Source: Nitrososphaerota archaeon (GTDB lineage: Archaea > Thermoproteota > Nitrososphaeria > Nitrososphaerales > CADDZS01). Taken from it: DNA of 64,000 nt. Under the pieces are notes generated by a model that ran no database searches, was not told where the DNA came from, and saw only the letters and a program-made list of their open reading frames with translations. A program made the translations under genes and the position numbers. Location of the stretch: contig JABDCJ010000006.1 of the NCBI GenBank assembly GCA_013288145.1, positions 1 to 64,000 of the forward strand, written 5' to 3'. Shown one piece after another: positions 54,713 through 62,374 of the stretch; position 1 is the stretch's first letter, and each line of letters starts with the position of its first letter.

Positions 54713-55690
54713 TTGAGTGAGCTATACAGGCGAAGACTATCGACGAGAATCACGATGGTCATCGATCGCCTCTATGGGTTGGTAAAAGAAGAATTCGATC
54801 AGATCTCGGATCGCGTCGATATCGTTGAAATTGGTTGGGGCCTTCCTCTTGTGTGGAAAGAAGAAGCCCTTACCTCCCGGATAAAATACTACAGAAAAAA
54901 TGGGATAAGAGTCTCCACGTCCGGTACTCTTCTGGAATACGCAGTTTTCCATAATACGCTGGAGTCGACGTTGAAGAAGGTGCACAAGCTTGGATTTGAT
55001 CTTGTCGAGATTTCGGATGGGATTATAGATCTTTCAGGCGAGGATAAGGCGAGAATAGCGAGAGAGGTAAAAACGCAGGGCTTCGAATTTCTCATTGCTG
55101 TAGGAAAAAAAGATCCTGCGTCCCAATTGTCGCCGGGAGAAACGGTATCACAGCTTGAAGCTGCCCTCGCCCTTGGTCCACTGAAGGTCGTACTTGAAGG
55201 AAGAGAAAGAGGCAGGGGAGTCGGAATTTTTGACGACTCCGGTTCTATAAAGTGGAACGATCTTAGAACCATCACAAACAGAGTAGATCAGAAGGAAATT
55301 ATCTTCGAGGCACCAAACGAAACCCAACAGGCTTCACTAATTCTCGAACTTGGTTCGGAGGTAAATCTGGGAAATGTCGCCTTCGCTTCCATCGCCTCTT
55401 TAGAGTCAGAGCGACAGGGACTTCGGTTTGATACTTTTGGAATTGACAGACCGCAGAGGAATGTCGCAGGCGGGCCGTCGGTCAAATTTGTGTTATTCGC
55501 CATACGGAACTACCAGCCAGTCAATCAACAGCAGCTAGTCACGATGACGCGCTTGCCACTACGAACAGTTCAAAAAGCACTGGAGCAGTTGCTCAAAAAC
55601 AAGATCATAACCGAGCATCCCGACTTTGAAGACAGACGCAGCCGGATTTATAGAACGACCGGAGCTTCATCTCCAATATCACGAAAATGA
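54713..55690 (+). CDS. Phosphosulfolactate synthase homologue (ComA) fused to a winged-helix domain
   Basis: 325 residues against about 250-270 for ComA, which joins sulfite to PEP to make (2R)-phospho-3-sulfolactate. The TIM-barrel body has VEIGWGLPLV (about 38-47), GIRVSTSGTLLEY, FDLVEISDGIIDLSGEDKARIARE, VVLEGRERGRGVGIFDDSG and EIIFEAPNETQQASLILELGSEVNLGNVA, all matching ComA motifs. After residue 254 a winged helix follows: VLFAIRNYQPVNQQQ, LPLRTVQKALEQLLKNKII, then DFEDRRSRIYRTT as the wing. ComA proteins normally end before this. TTG start; GGTGA (54700-54704) could be the ribosome binding site. 500 bp from the divergent RHH/sat operon, so it may sense sulfite or phosphosulfolactate and regulate those genes (inference). 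Catalytic residues not checked one by one. Confidence 0.85.
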   Translation: MSELYRRRLSTRITMVIDRLYGLVKEEFDQISDRVDIVEIGWGLPLVWKEEALTSRIKYYRKNGIRVSTSGTLLEYAVFHNTLESTLKKVHKLGFDLVEISDGIIDLSGEDKARIAREVKTQGFEFLIAVGKKDPASQLSPGETVSQLEAALALGPLKVVLEGRERGRGVGIFDDSGSIKWNDLRTITNRVDQKEIIFEAPNETQQASLILELGSEVNLGNVAFASIASLESERQGLRFDTFGIDRPQRNVAGGPSVKFVLFAIRNYQPVNQQQLVTMTRLPLRTVQKALEQLLKNKIITEHPDFEDRRSRIYRTTGASSPISRK

Positions 55691-55767
55691 AAAGTTTCTG
55701 GCCGAACGAGTCTACTCTAAAGTTGAACTACGCTCGGAACAATAAGCTGTCGGCCAGAACTGATCCG

Positions 55768-55899
55768 CTAGTCAATGATTCTTTTTAGCTGAGTTTCATG
55801 AAGTTGCCAATCGCAAGTCAAGCATAGGAATCGTTTGTGCTCGGAACAATAGGCGATTTCTTCATCGTGTCCGCACTCTTCACAAAAATTGTAAGTCAC
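55768..55899 (-). CDS. B-box-like zinc-finger micro-protein
   Basis: 43 residues from GTG 55897-55899 (TTG one codon upstream possible): TYNFCEECGHDEEIAYCSEH then KRFLCLTCDWQLHETQ. Metal ligands C-x2-C, C-x2-H, C-x2-C and a terminal H (LHETQ) follow the B-box order (two zinc sites), and the frame is closed by a stop at 55768 and by one upstream at 55930. A strong TATA (CGTATATAG, 55932-55942 minus strand) lies about 36 nt in front, giving a short leader. Eight well-spaced ligands in a 43-residue protein are unlikely by chance. Confidence 0.6.
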   Translation of the reverse strand: MTYNFCEECGHDEEIAYCSEHKRFLCLTCDWQLHETQLKRIID

Positions 55900-55931
55900 C
55901 AAAACAGTCGAATCAACCGAACGTAGACCCT

Positions 55932-55942
55932 ACTATATACGC
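55932..55942. promoter_or_regulatory. Divergent TATA element between micro-protein and RNA candidate
   Basis: CTACTATATAC is nearly symmetrical and could serve both directions: minus strand start near 55910 for the B-box micro-protein, plus strand start near 55963 for the structured-RNA candidate. Both distances are about 26 nt. Confidence 0.45.
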
Positions 55943-55962
55943 TTGAAGCTCGATTGCTAAAT

Positions 55963-56095
55963 TTGAAATGAGGCGAACGCCTAACTGTTTTGGGGCGATC
56001 ACTCTAGATTGAGGGAAATCTATCGGCCAATCAACGCACTGTCAATGGCATTGACGGGGACTACTAACATGCTTCTTCAAGTGATCGTCCCTTTG
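55963..56095 (+). ncRNA. Candidate structured RNA with a three-way junction
   Basis: No gene is encoded, but the sequence folds: a small hairpin AGGCG-AA-CGCCT (55971-55982), then a 12-bp closing stem (55992-56003 with 56080-56091; one G.U pair) enclosing two hairpins: TAGATT-GAGGGA-AATCTA (56005-56022) and the stem 56039-56046/56050-56057 with loop GGC. The closing stem starts about 30 nt after the predicted transcription start from TATA 55932-55942. The same region could be a miniature element with 12-bp inverted ends, since both flanks begin with T-runs. No known family recognised. Confidence 0.45.
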
Positions 56096-56100
56096 ATCTA

Positions 56101-56337
56101 TCAGGTCCTTAAAGCTGGGTTCATTTGCATCAAGGGAACCTTATAGTTCATTCGTATGCAGGAAACTTGCGCCTTTATTCCCGAAGGCTCGGAATTTCTG
56201 ATGATACTGGACGAATTTGAAAGATCAGAGAGAATAGTACATTCACGAATTGGCTTCCGGTCGTCAGGAATATTGACTCGATAGCCGAGATATCGAAAAA
56301 TTTCGTCTTGCAGGTAATTTAGAGATCCAGTAAACAT
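56101..56337 (-). CDS. Weak candidate: 78-residue protein
   Basis: ATG 56335 starts MFTGSLNYLQDEIFRYLGYRV; the rest is low-charge with two cysteines (ECTILSD, SCIRMNY). No domain and no well-spaced TATA. The stop is directly beside the end of the RNA candidate. Could be a coincidental frame. Confidence 0.25.
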   Translation of the reverse strand: MFTGSLNYLQDEIFRYLGYRVNIPDDRKPIRECTILSDLSNSSSIIRNSEPSGIKAQVSCIRMNYKVPLMQMNPALRT

Positions 56338-56385
56338 GTAAGAAACACGATAAAAAGGGAAGATAGCCCAATAATCTGGGCTATT

Positions 56386-56625
56386 TTAGTCGAAATAAAG
56401 AGGATTTAACTTGGAAACCCTTGAAGGTATCCCTAATCTAGCGCTTGTTCTTCGCCGCGAAGCCGTCTGCTGGCATTGTTTCGAGCAGTACTTCCTTCGC
56501 AGTCCAAAAACAGCCGATTCGTTTTCAGAGAGCTTTTCACCGCAAAAGTCGCAGAATCTGTCCTTGCTTTCGTCTTTCTTTCGTTTGGATTTGGCGTCTG
56601 TCATTTTCATCAATTTCGTCCTCAC
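56386..56625 (-). CDS. Small treble-clef-like zinc-finger protein
   Basis: 79 residues, with possible starts at 56625 (GTG), 56610 or 56604 (ATG). RFCDFCGEKLSENESAVFGL then RRKYCSKQCQQTASRRRTS carries two cysteine pairs (CDFC and CSKQC) as in MYM/TRASH-like or treble-clef fingers. The head is Lys-rich (DAKSKRKKDESKD) and the tail basic (RRRTSARLG), as in nucleic-acid or ribosome binding proteins. The 370-nt stretch 56640-57006 after it holds only A/T-rich sequence with a small hairpin (GGTCT-CTTC-AGACC, 56758-56771) and the promoter of the next gene. Confidence 0.6.
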   Translation of the reverse strand: MRTKLMKMTDAKSKRKKDESKDRFCDFCGEKLSENESAVFGLRRKYCSKQCQQTASRRRTSARLGIPSRVSKLNPLYFD

Positions 56626-57006
56626 TTGATCTAGAATCTATTGATCTGTCAGTACAAACGCCCGGATCTTATCCGCTATATACTTGACGGCTTCCTCTCG
56701 TAAAAGTGATCTTTGAGTCCTTTTCTATGGCTTTTTTGGCGTTGCAATATAGACTTGGTCTCTTCAGACCATATCAAAACTCGTCAAAATGACGAAAAGT
56801 GAAAGGATTTAGTGAATTCGCAACTATAAATCTCGAGTTCACATTTATTCGATTGGAAAGAGATCTTCTACTCCTCTTGAAACAGAAGCGACGATCTCGA
56901 ATATTTGACAAACTCTCGAACGCGTTTTGTGTCAAGTGAAGTCCCGATAATTACGCCAGATCAGGACTTGAAAATCGTACCTCTAAAATAACACTTTAGG
57001 GCAGGT

Positions 57007-58941
57007 GTGACCGTGCAGCGTGGATTATCGAAGTCGGTGAAAAAGGTGATTGTGAAAAATCACCTTCAGGGCTTGGACCATGATGAAAATTCAAAGAGTG
57101 CAAGCCAATCGGTGTCAGGGCCTAAACTGACATCCGAGGAAATTGATTCTGCTATTGGGGAATTTGAATCGGAAGTCGCAAAGAAGGGTTTGGAAGCCGC
57201 GTCGAAAGACTATGGCGTTTCGAGTATAGCGAAGGATCTACATGAAATAGCCCAGTTCAAGCGCGAGAACGGAGTCGAGTTTGCATCTATTCTCGAGGGA
57301 GGCAGAATTGCAGCCACGCTGAAGAAATTCGGAGCCGGTATGCCCGAATTTGAACAATTTCTGGATTCGGTTTATGCAAGGTCCCTTGAAAAGGGATATA
57401 CCCCGAATGAGATAATCTCACAGAGTTCCAAACTTCAAGCGCTTGAGAAAAAATACGGGCTAAACTTTGAGGGCCTTAGAACCGGCTCCGAAGAGCTGGG
57501 TAAATCGATCTCGGCCAAGAAAAAGGAAAAAACCGACCTCGAGAACGAAATTGTCCAAATTTCCAAGAAAAAATCGGAATTGCTTGTGCGCTACTCACTT
57601 GACGAACAAAAAATTCAGGATTATGCAAGCGTAAAGCAACAGCTGGCATCTTTTGGTTTTGAAGTAGCTAATCTGCAAAACGTGAGGAACTTGCTCATTG
57701 CCTTGAAAAATGAAAAGTTCGAACCGAAGGAAATCATGGAAAAGCTAAATTCGATCGGGGATCTGCAAGCGCAAAAGACAAAGACTCAGCTTGAAGTTAA
57801 AAGCGCAAAGGAAGAACTCGACGCAAAGAAAAATTATCTCATCGAAATAAGAAAGCTAGAAGAGTCCAAACTCAGTTTCGATCAAATTGAAAGAGTAAGG
57901 AGTCTGGTTGCACGGATATCCTCGGATCACAAAATCGACCCCTCCCAAGCTTACATTCGATTTGAGCAGGACATCTTGCAAAACTATAATGCGTCCCTCG
58001 GATTGAAGCCCGAAGTTTCCAAGCTAAATGATAACAAGAAGAGATTGGAATCAGAAATCGCACTAAAGAGAAAAGAATTGGAATCTCTAGAGTCTGCAGG
58101 TAGCGAGAAAATCAATAAGCTGGATGAAAGGTATTCCAAACAAAAAGAGGAAATCGAAGCTTACAGCGAGCTTCGCGCTACGGGGATCGACGGCAAGAGA
58201 ATCATTTCCTGGAACCAGATAGTGAAATCTGCAAATCTCGATTATGGGATCATTGAAGGAGAATTACGCAACCAGGGGAACCTCAAAAATCTCGAAGACA
58301 AGAGCAGCGCGAAGATCAAAGAGCTCGTGGCTGAGGAGATTAAACTTAACCAATCTATCTCGAAGTTAAATCAGGAAAAGCAAAACATCGAAACTTCGAT
58401 ACAGACCATCAAGGATAGCGCTCTAAATGGCATCGAAGACTTGCGTCTGAAAGTACTAGAGTCATTGGCGAGCTTGAGGCAGAAGGCGGAGACCGGATTA
58501 CAAGAGACTTCAAAGGAAAGTCAAAAATCTCTTGAAGAGATGAAGAGTTCGGCAGAGCAGCAAATAAGACAGCTTTCCGAGACCACCCTGTCCGACGTGA
58601 AGTCAACAATGGGTGGGTTACAAACGTCAACATTGGACTTTTCCAAAGAGCTCAAGGACTCGCTTGCGCAGGCAAGTACCGAAATCAAGAATGTTGGATT
58701 GGCGCTAGAAGCCGGCGAGAAGATTGGAAAGTATCGAAACATACTTCCCCTGTTGCAGCTGATTGACGGGAGTGGAACCCAGGATGAGTCCGAGGCCCTG
58801 ATCGCGATGTGGAACCTCTCTAGCAGATTCAACGCTTGGCTTGAAAACCAGTACCCTGGCGAGAAAAAAGATATCTCCGGGCCACTTACCAGACTTCTGG
58901 AATCCATAAACAACGAAATTCAGCGAGTGGGCGGAGCATAG
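57007..58941 (+). CDS. Large coiled-coil protein with repeated globular interruptions
   Basis: 644 residues from GTG 57007; GTG 57013 is also possible and fits a TATA-like TCTAAAATA (56981-56989) 26 nt upstream. Residues 1-110 are a helical head; residues about 130-480 are long coiled coils broken by short modules of one pattern (a Gly-Tyr or basic residue, then x-P-x-EI or x-x-II, then a hydrophobic LQALEKK-like helix) at about 136, 228, 290 and 395; 480-590 is an unbroken coiled coil, and 600-644 is a small C-terminal domain (LLQLIDGSGTQDESEALIAMWNL). No ATPase head is present, so it is SMC-like only in shape. Followed by a small partner gene 20 nt later. Confidence 0.8.
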   Translation: MTVQRGLSKSVKKVIVKNHLQGLDHDENSKSASQSVSGPKLTSEEIDSAIGEFESEVAKKGLEAASKDYGVSSIAKDLHEIAQFKRENGVEFASILEGGRIAATLKKFGAGMPEFEQFLDSVYARSLEKGYTPNEIISQSSKLQALEKKYGLNFEGLRTGSEELGKSISAKKKEKTDLENEIVQISKKKSELLVRYSLDEQKIQDYASVKQQLASFGFEVANLQNVRNLLIALKNEKFEPKEIMEKLNSIGDLQAQKTKTQLEVKSAKEELDAKKNYLIEIRKLEESKLSFDQIERVRSLVARISSDHKIDPSQAYIRFEQDILQNYNASLGLKPEVSKLNDNKKRLESEIALKRKELESLESAGSEKINKLDERYSKQKEEIEAYSELRATGIDGKRIISWNQIVKSANLDYGIIEGELRNQGNLKNLEDKSSAKIKELVAEEIKLNQSISKLNQEKQNIETSIQTIKDSALNGIEDLRLKVLESLASLRQKAETGLQETSKESQKSLEEMKSSAEQQIRQLSETTLSDVKSTMGGLQTSTLDFSKELKDSLAQASTEIKNVGLALEAGEKIGKYRNILPLLQLIDGSGTQDESEALIAMWNLSSRFNAWLENQYPGEKKDISGPLTRLLESINNEIQRVGGA

Positions 58942-58961
58942 GCTGAGGGCGGAAGGATTCC

Positions 58962-59426
58962 TTGCCCGATCAAGCCGATAAATTCCACCAGATTCTTCAG
59001 TTAGTCGAAACAGCAGATTCGAGTCTTGGAGAAGATCTCTGGTTAATTGCCGAACGCATTATGCTTTACAGGCTGACAAGGGCTGGAGAGCTAAAGCGAG
59101 CAGAGCTCGCCGGTATGGTTCACCTCCTACGACGAATTGTTTCGGAAACCCGAGGAGAGCAAACTGTTTCCTCGGAGCTCCTGGAGCTCGACAACTCGGC
59201 TGCGGATGGTTTCCAAGGCAGGGCCGAATCAAATCTTTCGCTGGTTTTTACTACAATCATTGACACGGCCGAGGGCATGAATCCGGACCAGCTTTACCGG
59301 TTGATATCTGCGCTGAGAAAGATGGAGTTGCCGAAGCAGCCTGTTATTGATATTGAGCCGCTGGAGAAAGCTGAAGAGTACTTGAGCGAAAGTTTCCAAC
59401 ACGACAACGGCGAATGGGGAATCTAG
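58962..59426 (+). CDS. Small helical partner of the coiled-coil protein
   Basis: 154 residues from TTG 58962. All helical, acidic (WLIAERIMLYRLTRAGELKRAELAGMVHLLRRIV, then SLVFTTIIDTAEGMNPDQLYRLISALRKME). No signal or TM. The gap of 20 nt to the 644-residue gene suggests co-translation and a shared complex, as with kleisin-like or accessory subunits of coiled-coil proteins (inference). No family recognised. Confidence 0.65.
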   Translation: MPDQADKFHQILQLVETADSSLGEDLWLIAERIMLYRLTRAGELKRAELAGMVHLLRRIVSETRGEQTVSSELLELDNSAADGFQGRAESNLSLVFTTIIDTAEGMNPDQLYRLISALRKMELPKQPVIDIEPLEKAEEYLSESFQHDNGEWGI

Positions 59427-59476
59427 GAAGATTTCGGAATCAGAATTCGAATTTCATCCAAAGCTTTTCAGAGACC

Positions 59477-59779
59477 CAATCGTTTTTGTATTAGCCTTAA
59501 AACCGACCCCCCTAGCGCAACCCCACGCGCGTGCGTGAAAATGAAATTTTATGGATCCCCTAGAACCCCAGTCTAAGTGCAATTCGAATACATCGTGATG
59601 GATTTATAGTTGCCTTAAAACCGAGGCCCCCTATGATCAATCCAACCGGGAGAGTGCGAAAATAGTATCTTTTCTGTGGATCAATTCAAGCGTCTCATTT
59701 GCTTTATTATTCCATTTTCGGCGCGATCGCGCAGTGGCGCACTTTTCTGTACAGCAGAGATTGAAACGAGCTCTGTTTA
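59477..59779. repeat. Dispersed two-module repeat, copy B (with extra partial module)
   Basis: Module 1 (59477-59538) is nearly the same as in copy A (same TAGCCTTAAAACCGACCC, CCCTAG and CACGCGCGTGCGTG). A diverged second copy of module 1 begins with GCCTTAAAACCG and GGCCCCCTATG at about 59611-59660. Module 2 (59700-59778) again has GCGATCGC, CTGTACAG and a hairpin CAGAGAT-TGAAACG-AGCTCTG with one mismatch. Located between the coiled-coil pair and the DUF4382 gene, so the rest of the 520-nt gap 59427-59950 holds repeat B and the palindrome. Confidence 0.75.
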
Positions 59780-59858
59780 TCATGATTATTGCATCGGAGC
59801 AACTGCAATTTGGTCGGTTCAAAGATACAACATTCCCGCAATAGCTTTTAGCGGCCTG

Positions 59859-59880
59859 AGTGTTCAATTAATTGAACACT
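59859..59880. promoter_or_regulatory. 22-bp perfect palindrome upstream of the DUF4382 gene
   Basis: AGTGTTCAATT followed immediately by its exact complement-inverse AATTGAACACT. A further half-like CTGTTCAAAGTGT occurs at 59902-59914 next to a TATA-like TGTATAG (59912-59918). The palindrome lies 71 nt before the start at 59951. It has the length and symmetry of a homodimeric regulator site. Confidence 0.5.
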
Positions 59881-59950
59881 GGGTGTTTCGCTTTAACTCT
59901 CCTGTTCAAAGTGTATAGTTCTAATACGATCCTAGCTTTCCTTTCCTCAA

Positions 59951-61177
59951 ATGAGCTCCAGCCGCAGCCTTGTACTCTCCGCGGTCTCAGCCGCGATTAT
60001 CGCAATCGTCCTTGTATCTGGAGTCGTTGCTATCGGCGTTCTGAGTACCACTCGTTCAACGAGTGTAGTTACTAGTTCTCAGCTTTCAGGTACTACTCAA
60101 AGCAATAGTCCGCCTCAAACAAGCGTATCTCAGACTACTTCTGCCAGCCAGAATTCAGTCTCAACCCCGGAAACTCAATCTTCGTCAAGTTCTTCAGGTG
60201 CGCTTGCCGTTCTAATGACCGATCCGCCAACTGTCCCAGCCGGCGTGACAGCAGTATTCATTACATATTCAAACCTGGGAATCCATGTAAGCGGAGCTGG
60301 CAACAACACCGGTTGGCACGTGTTGAATCTTCAAGGCCAGATCGACTTGATGAGCATCATAAATTCCACGCAAACCGTCGCGAGGGCCAACATTACATCC
60401 GGTAGTTTTAACGCGCTCGCATTCAATGTTACTTCGGCACTCGTCACTTTTCAAGGCAACAATTACACAGCAGACCTGGTATATCAGAATCATTTGCTGT
60501 TTGTACCCATTGTTGGCGGAATAAACGTAACCGGAGGCCAAACCTCGGCTGCAGTTATCGACATTTCGCCCACTGTATTGCTTCTCGGAAACCAGACTAA
60601 TCCTGCTTTCGCATTCCTGCCTGCAGCAACAGCTTACACAGTTCCTGCCCAGTCCGTACAGACGTTGCACTTGAGTGTGGGAGACAAGGACGACCTAAAG
60701 AACGCAACTTGGTGGATGACTTTTCAGAAAGAGTCAAAATTTGAGATAACCCATGTATCGCTGAGCTCAAGCGGATTTACATTCAACGTAACCAATACAG
60801 GCAAAGAACCGGTAGCCTTGAAACTTGTCGACGTGACATCGCGGACCTCTATTTCTGGTGGCAACGTTCCGTTATCAAATTTCCCAACATTGCTTAGCAT
60901 ATCCGAAGTTTTCGTCCTGGAGCGGAATTCAACCGTCATCCCGATCACCCAGGTTGGAAATGGCATAGTTGAGGCACAGCTAGACTCCGCCGGCTTTCTG
61001 GTCCCAGTCGGACACTCCCAAGTATTCAGCTTCTCGGGCAATGTCACGCTTGGTGCGGCTGTCGCTTCAGTATACAAACATGCCCAGGAACAGCGTATAG
61101 TAGCTGGACAAACGTACATACTGACTATCACAGGAAATGGACTCACTGCACAGGCATTCGTGGTAGCCGGTTCTTAA
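59951..61177 (+). CDS. DUF4382 surface protein with Ser/Gln-rich linker
   Basis: 408 residues. N-terminal hydrophobic segment (SRSLVLSAVSAAIIAIVLVSGVVAIG, about 4-29), Ser/Thr/Gln-rich linker (about 35-85), then a DUF4382-type beta domain (LAVLMTDPPTVPAGVTAVFITYSNLGIHVSG, HVLNLQGQIDLMSIINSTQTVARANITSG; about 90-240). The C-terminal 150 residues (GKEPVALKLVDV, VGHSQVFSFSGNVTLG) form a second beta-rich domain. Extracytoplasmic, membrane-anchored; DUF4382 is of unknown function. ATG start; TATA-like TCTAATAC (59920-59927) about 27 nt upstream. Confidence 0.8.
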   Translation: MSSSRSLVLSAVSAAIIAIVLVSGVVAIGVLSTTRSTSVVTSSQLSGTTQSNSPPQTSVSQTTSASQNSVSTPETQSSSSSSGALAVLMTDPPTVPAGVTAVFITYSNLGIHVSGAGNNTGWHVLNLQGQIDLMSIINSTQTVARANITSGSFNALAFNVTSALVTFQGNNYTADLVYQNHLLFVPIVGGINVTGGQTSAAVIDISPTVLLLGNQTNPAFAFLPAATAYTVPAQSVQTLHLSVGDKDDLKNATWWMTFQKESKFEITHVSLSSSGFTFNVTNTGKEPVALKLVDVTSRTSISGGNVPLSNFPTLLSISEVFVLERNSTVIPITQVGNGIVEAQLDSAGFLVPVGHSQVFSFSGNVTLGAAVASVYKHAQEQRIVAGQTYILTITGNGLTAQAFVVAGS

Positions 61178-61337
61178 TCCGGTCTCCGCCTTTTTGCCCT
61201 TGCTTCGCGCGGAATTGAAACTTCCAAATTCGCTATCTTTGAAGCTGCTCACGAGATTTACTCCTCGCATTTTCTATTGTCCGCCAGCGTTGGCGCAAAT
61301 TATGTAGAGAAAATCCGTTTATAGCCGAAGTAGGCTT

Positions 61338-61583
61338 TTGCTTGGTGGAGAAAAAGTCCCAGTGCAAGACGAAGATTCCTATGACGTTAGCGTAACCATG
61401 CTTGTCTCTAAGAATGGAAGAGACGTCGAGAAAAAGAATGTTGATTTCGGGAAGTTAAAGGAAGCCCAGGTGAAAGGATTGGCTGATCTTTTCTCCATGA
61501 TGTCGGCAAACATTGAGTACATCAAAAGCTTGACTCCCCACTTTGAAAAGCTTGACAAGAGCAAGCCCACATATCTGCAATGA
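61338..61583 (+). CDS. Small acidic/basic protein, unknown
   Basis: 81 residues from TTG 61338 (GTG 61362 possible). Sequence DEDSYDVSVTMLVSKNGRDVEKKNVDFGKLKEAQVKGLADLFSMM has an alternating strand followed by two helices; no cysteine or signal. A TATA-like GTTTATAG (61316-61323) lies about 19 nt from TTG 61338 and 43 nt from GTG 61362. A single small soluble protein convergent with the ABC ATPase gene. No family recognised. Confidence 0.6.
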   Translation: MLGGEKVPVQDEDSYDVSVTMLVSKNGRDVEKKNVDFGKLKEAQVKGLADLFSMMSANIEYIKSLTPHFEKLDKSKPTYLQ

Positions 61584-61608
61584 AATCAAATCTGGATAAT
61601 TCTAATCT

Positions 61609-62214
61609 TCAGAATAATTTTCTGCTCTTGCCTTTTTCCATCACGTACGCGTGATCTGCCATAGCGGAATCTTCCGTTAGCTGGGAAGTAAAGATAGCTT
61701 CAACCCTGGATTCCGAGCATAGACGACGAAATCGGGTGATAAACTCTGCACGATTGTCGATGTTAGAAAATGTCTCATCCACCAATATCAGTCTAGGTCT
61801 TGCAAGTAATGCAGTTGCAAGTGAAACCCTTTCCCGCATGCCCAAGCTCAACTTTTGGAGTTTGCCGGAGTATGTGATCCCGAGATCACTTTTGACCTTT
61901 CCCACTTGACCCAAGTTTTTTTCTCGTCCGTTAAGATTCATTCCCCAGGTCAGATGCTTTTCAACATCCATGTGCTGGATATATGATTGGGGCGTGACGA
62001 GAATGACCTCTTTCTTGTCCATTGACAAATTCGAGATATCGTTTGAGGCGAGTTTAACGAACCCTTCATCGGCTTTGAGCACTCCGGCAATAATGTTAAG
62101 CAGGGTACTTTTTCCTGTTCCGTTTTGACCAGTCAGGCAGATGAATCCTTCATCTTGGATTTCGGCTTCCAAGACAAAGTCCCCGAGCTTCTTTCTTGCT
62201 CGAACATGGATCAT
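61609..62214 (-). CDS. wtpC: Tungstate/molybdate ABC transporter ATP-binding protein
   Basis: 201 residues. Walker A GQNGTGKST (about 30-38), signature LSLGMRERVSLA, and Walker B LILVDETFSNID. Shorter than most WtpC/ModC because the C-terminal regulatory domain (TOBE) is missing, which is common in such compact members. It is divergent from the binding-protein and permease genes, with 160 nt between them. ATG start. The assignment to oxyanion uptake rests on the neighbours. Confidence 0.82.
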   Translation of the reverse strand: MIHVRARKKLGDFVLEAEIQDEGFICLTGQNGTGKSTLLNIIAGVLKADEGFVKLASNDISNLSMDKKEVILVTPQSYIQHMDVEKHLTWGMNLNGREKNLGQVGKVKSDLGITYSGKLQKLSLGMRERVSLATALLARPRLILVDETFSNIDNRAEFITRFRRLCSESRVEAIFTSQLTEDSAMADHAYVMEKGKSRKLF

Positions 62215-62374
62215 CAGGAATACCTCAAATCATCATACAAAACTAATATCGGTTGCGATTATTGTCTAGGAGGAAAGGATTCTGTGTCCGCATAATTTCT
62301 AGCACGTGAAAAAGCAACGTATTGACGTTGCTCCATGTTTTTAAGATCCGGCACAATCGGTTCTTAAATTCGAC

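Noticed and set aside
56758..56771. Small perfect hairpin GGTCT-CTTC-AGACC
   Set aside because: Only five base pairs, no T-run, no gene ending there; probably chance.
59637..59867. Minus-strand frame over repeat B
   Set aside because: The frame covers mostly repeat sequence, uses a different register from the one in copy A and has no promoter.
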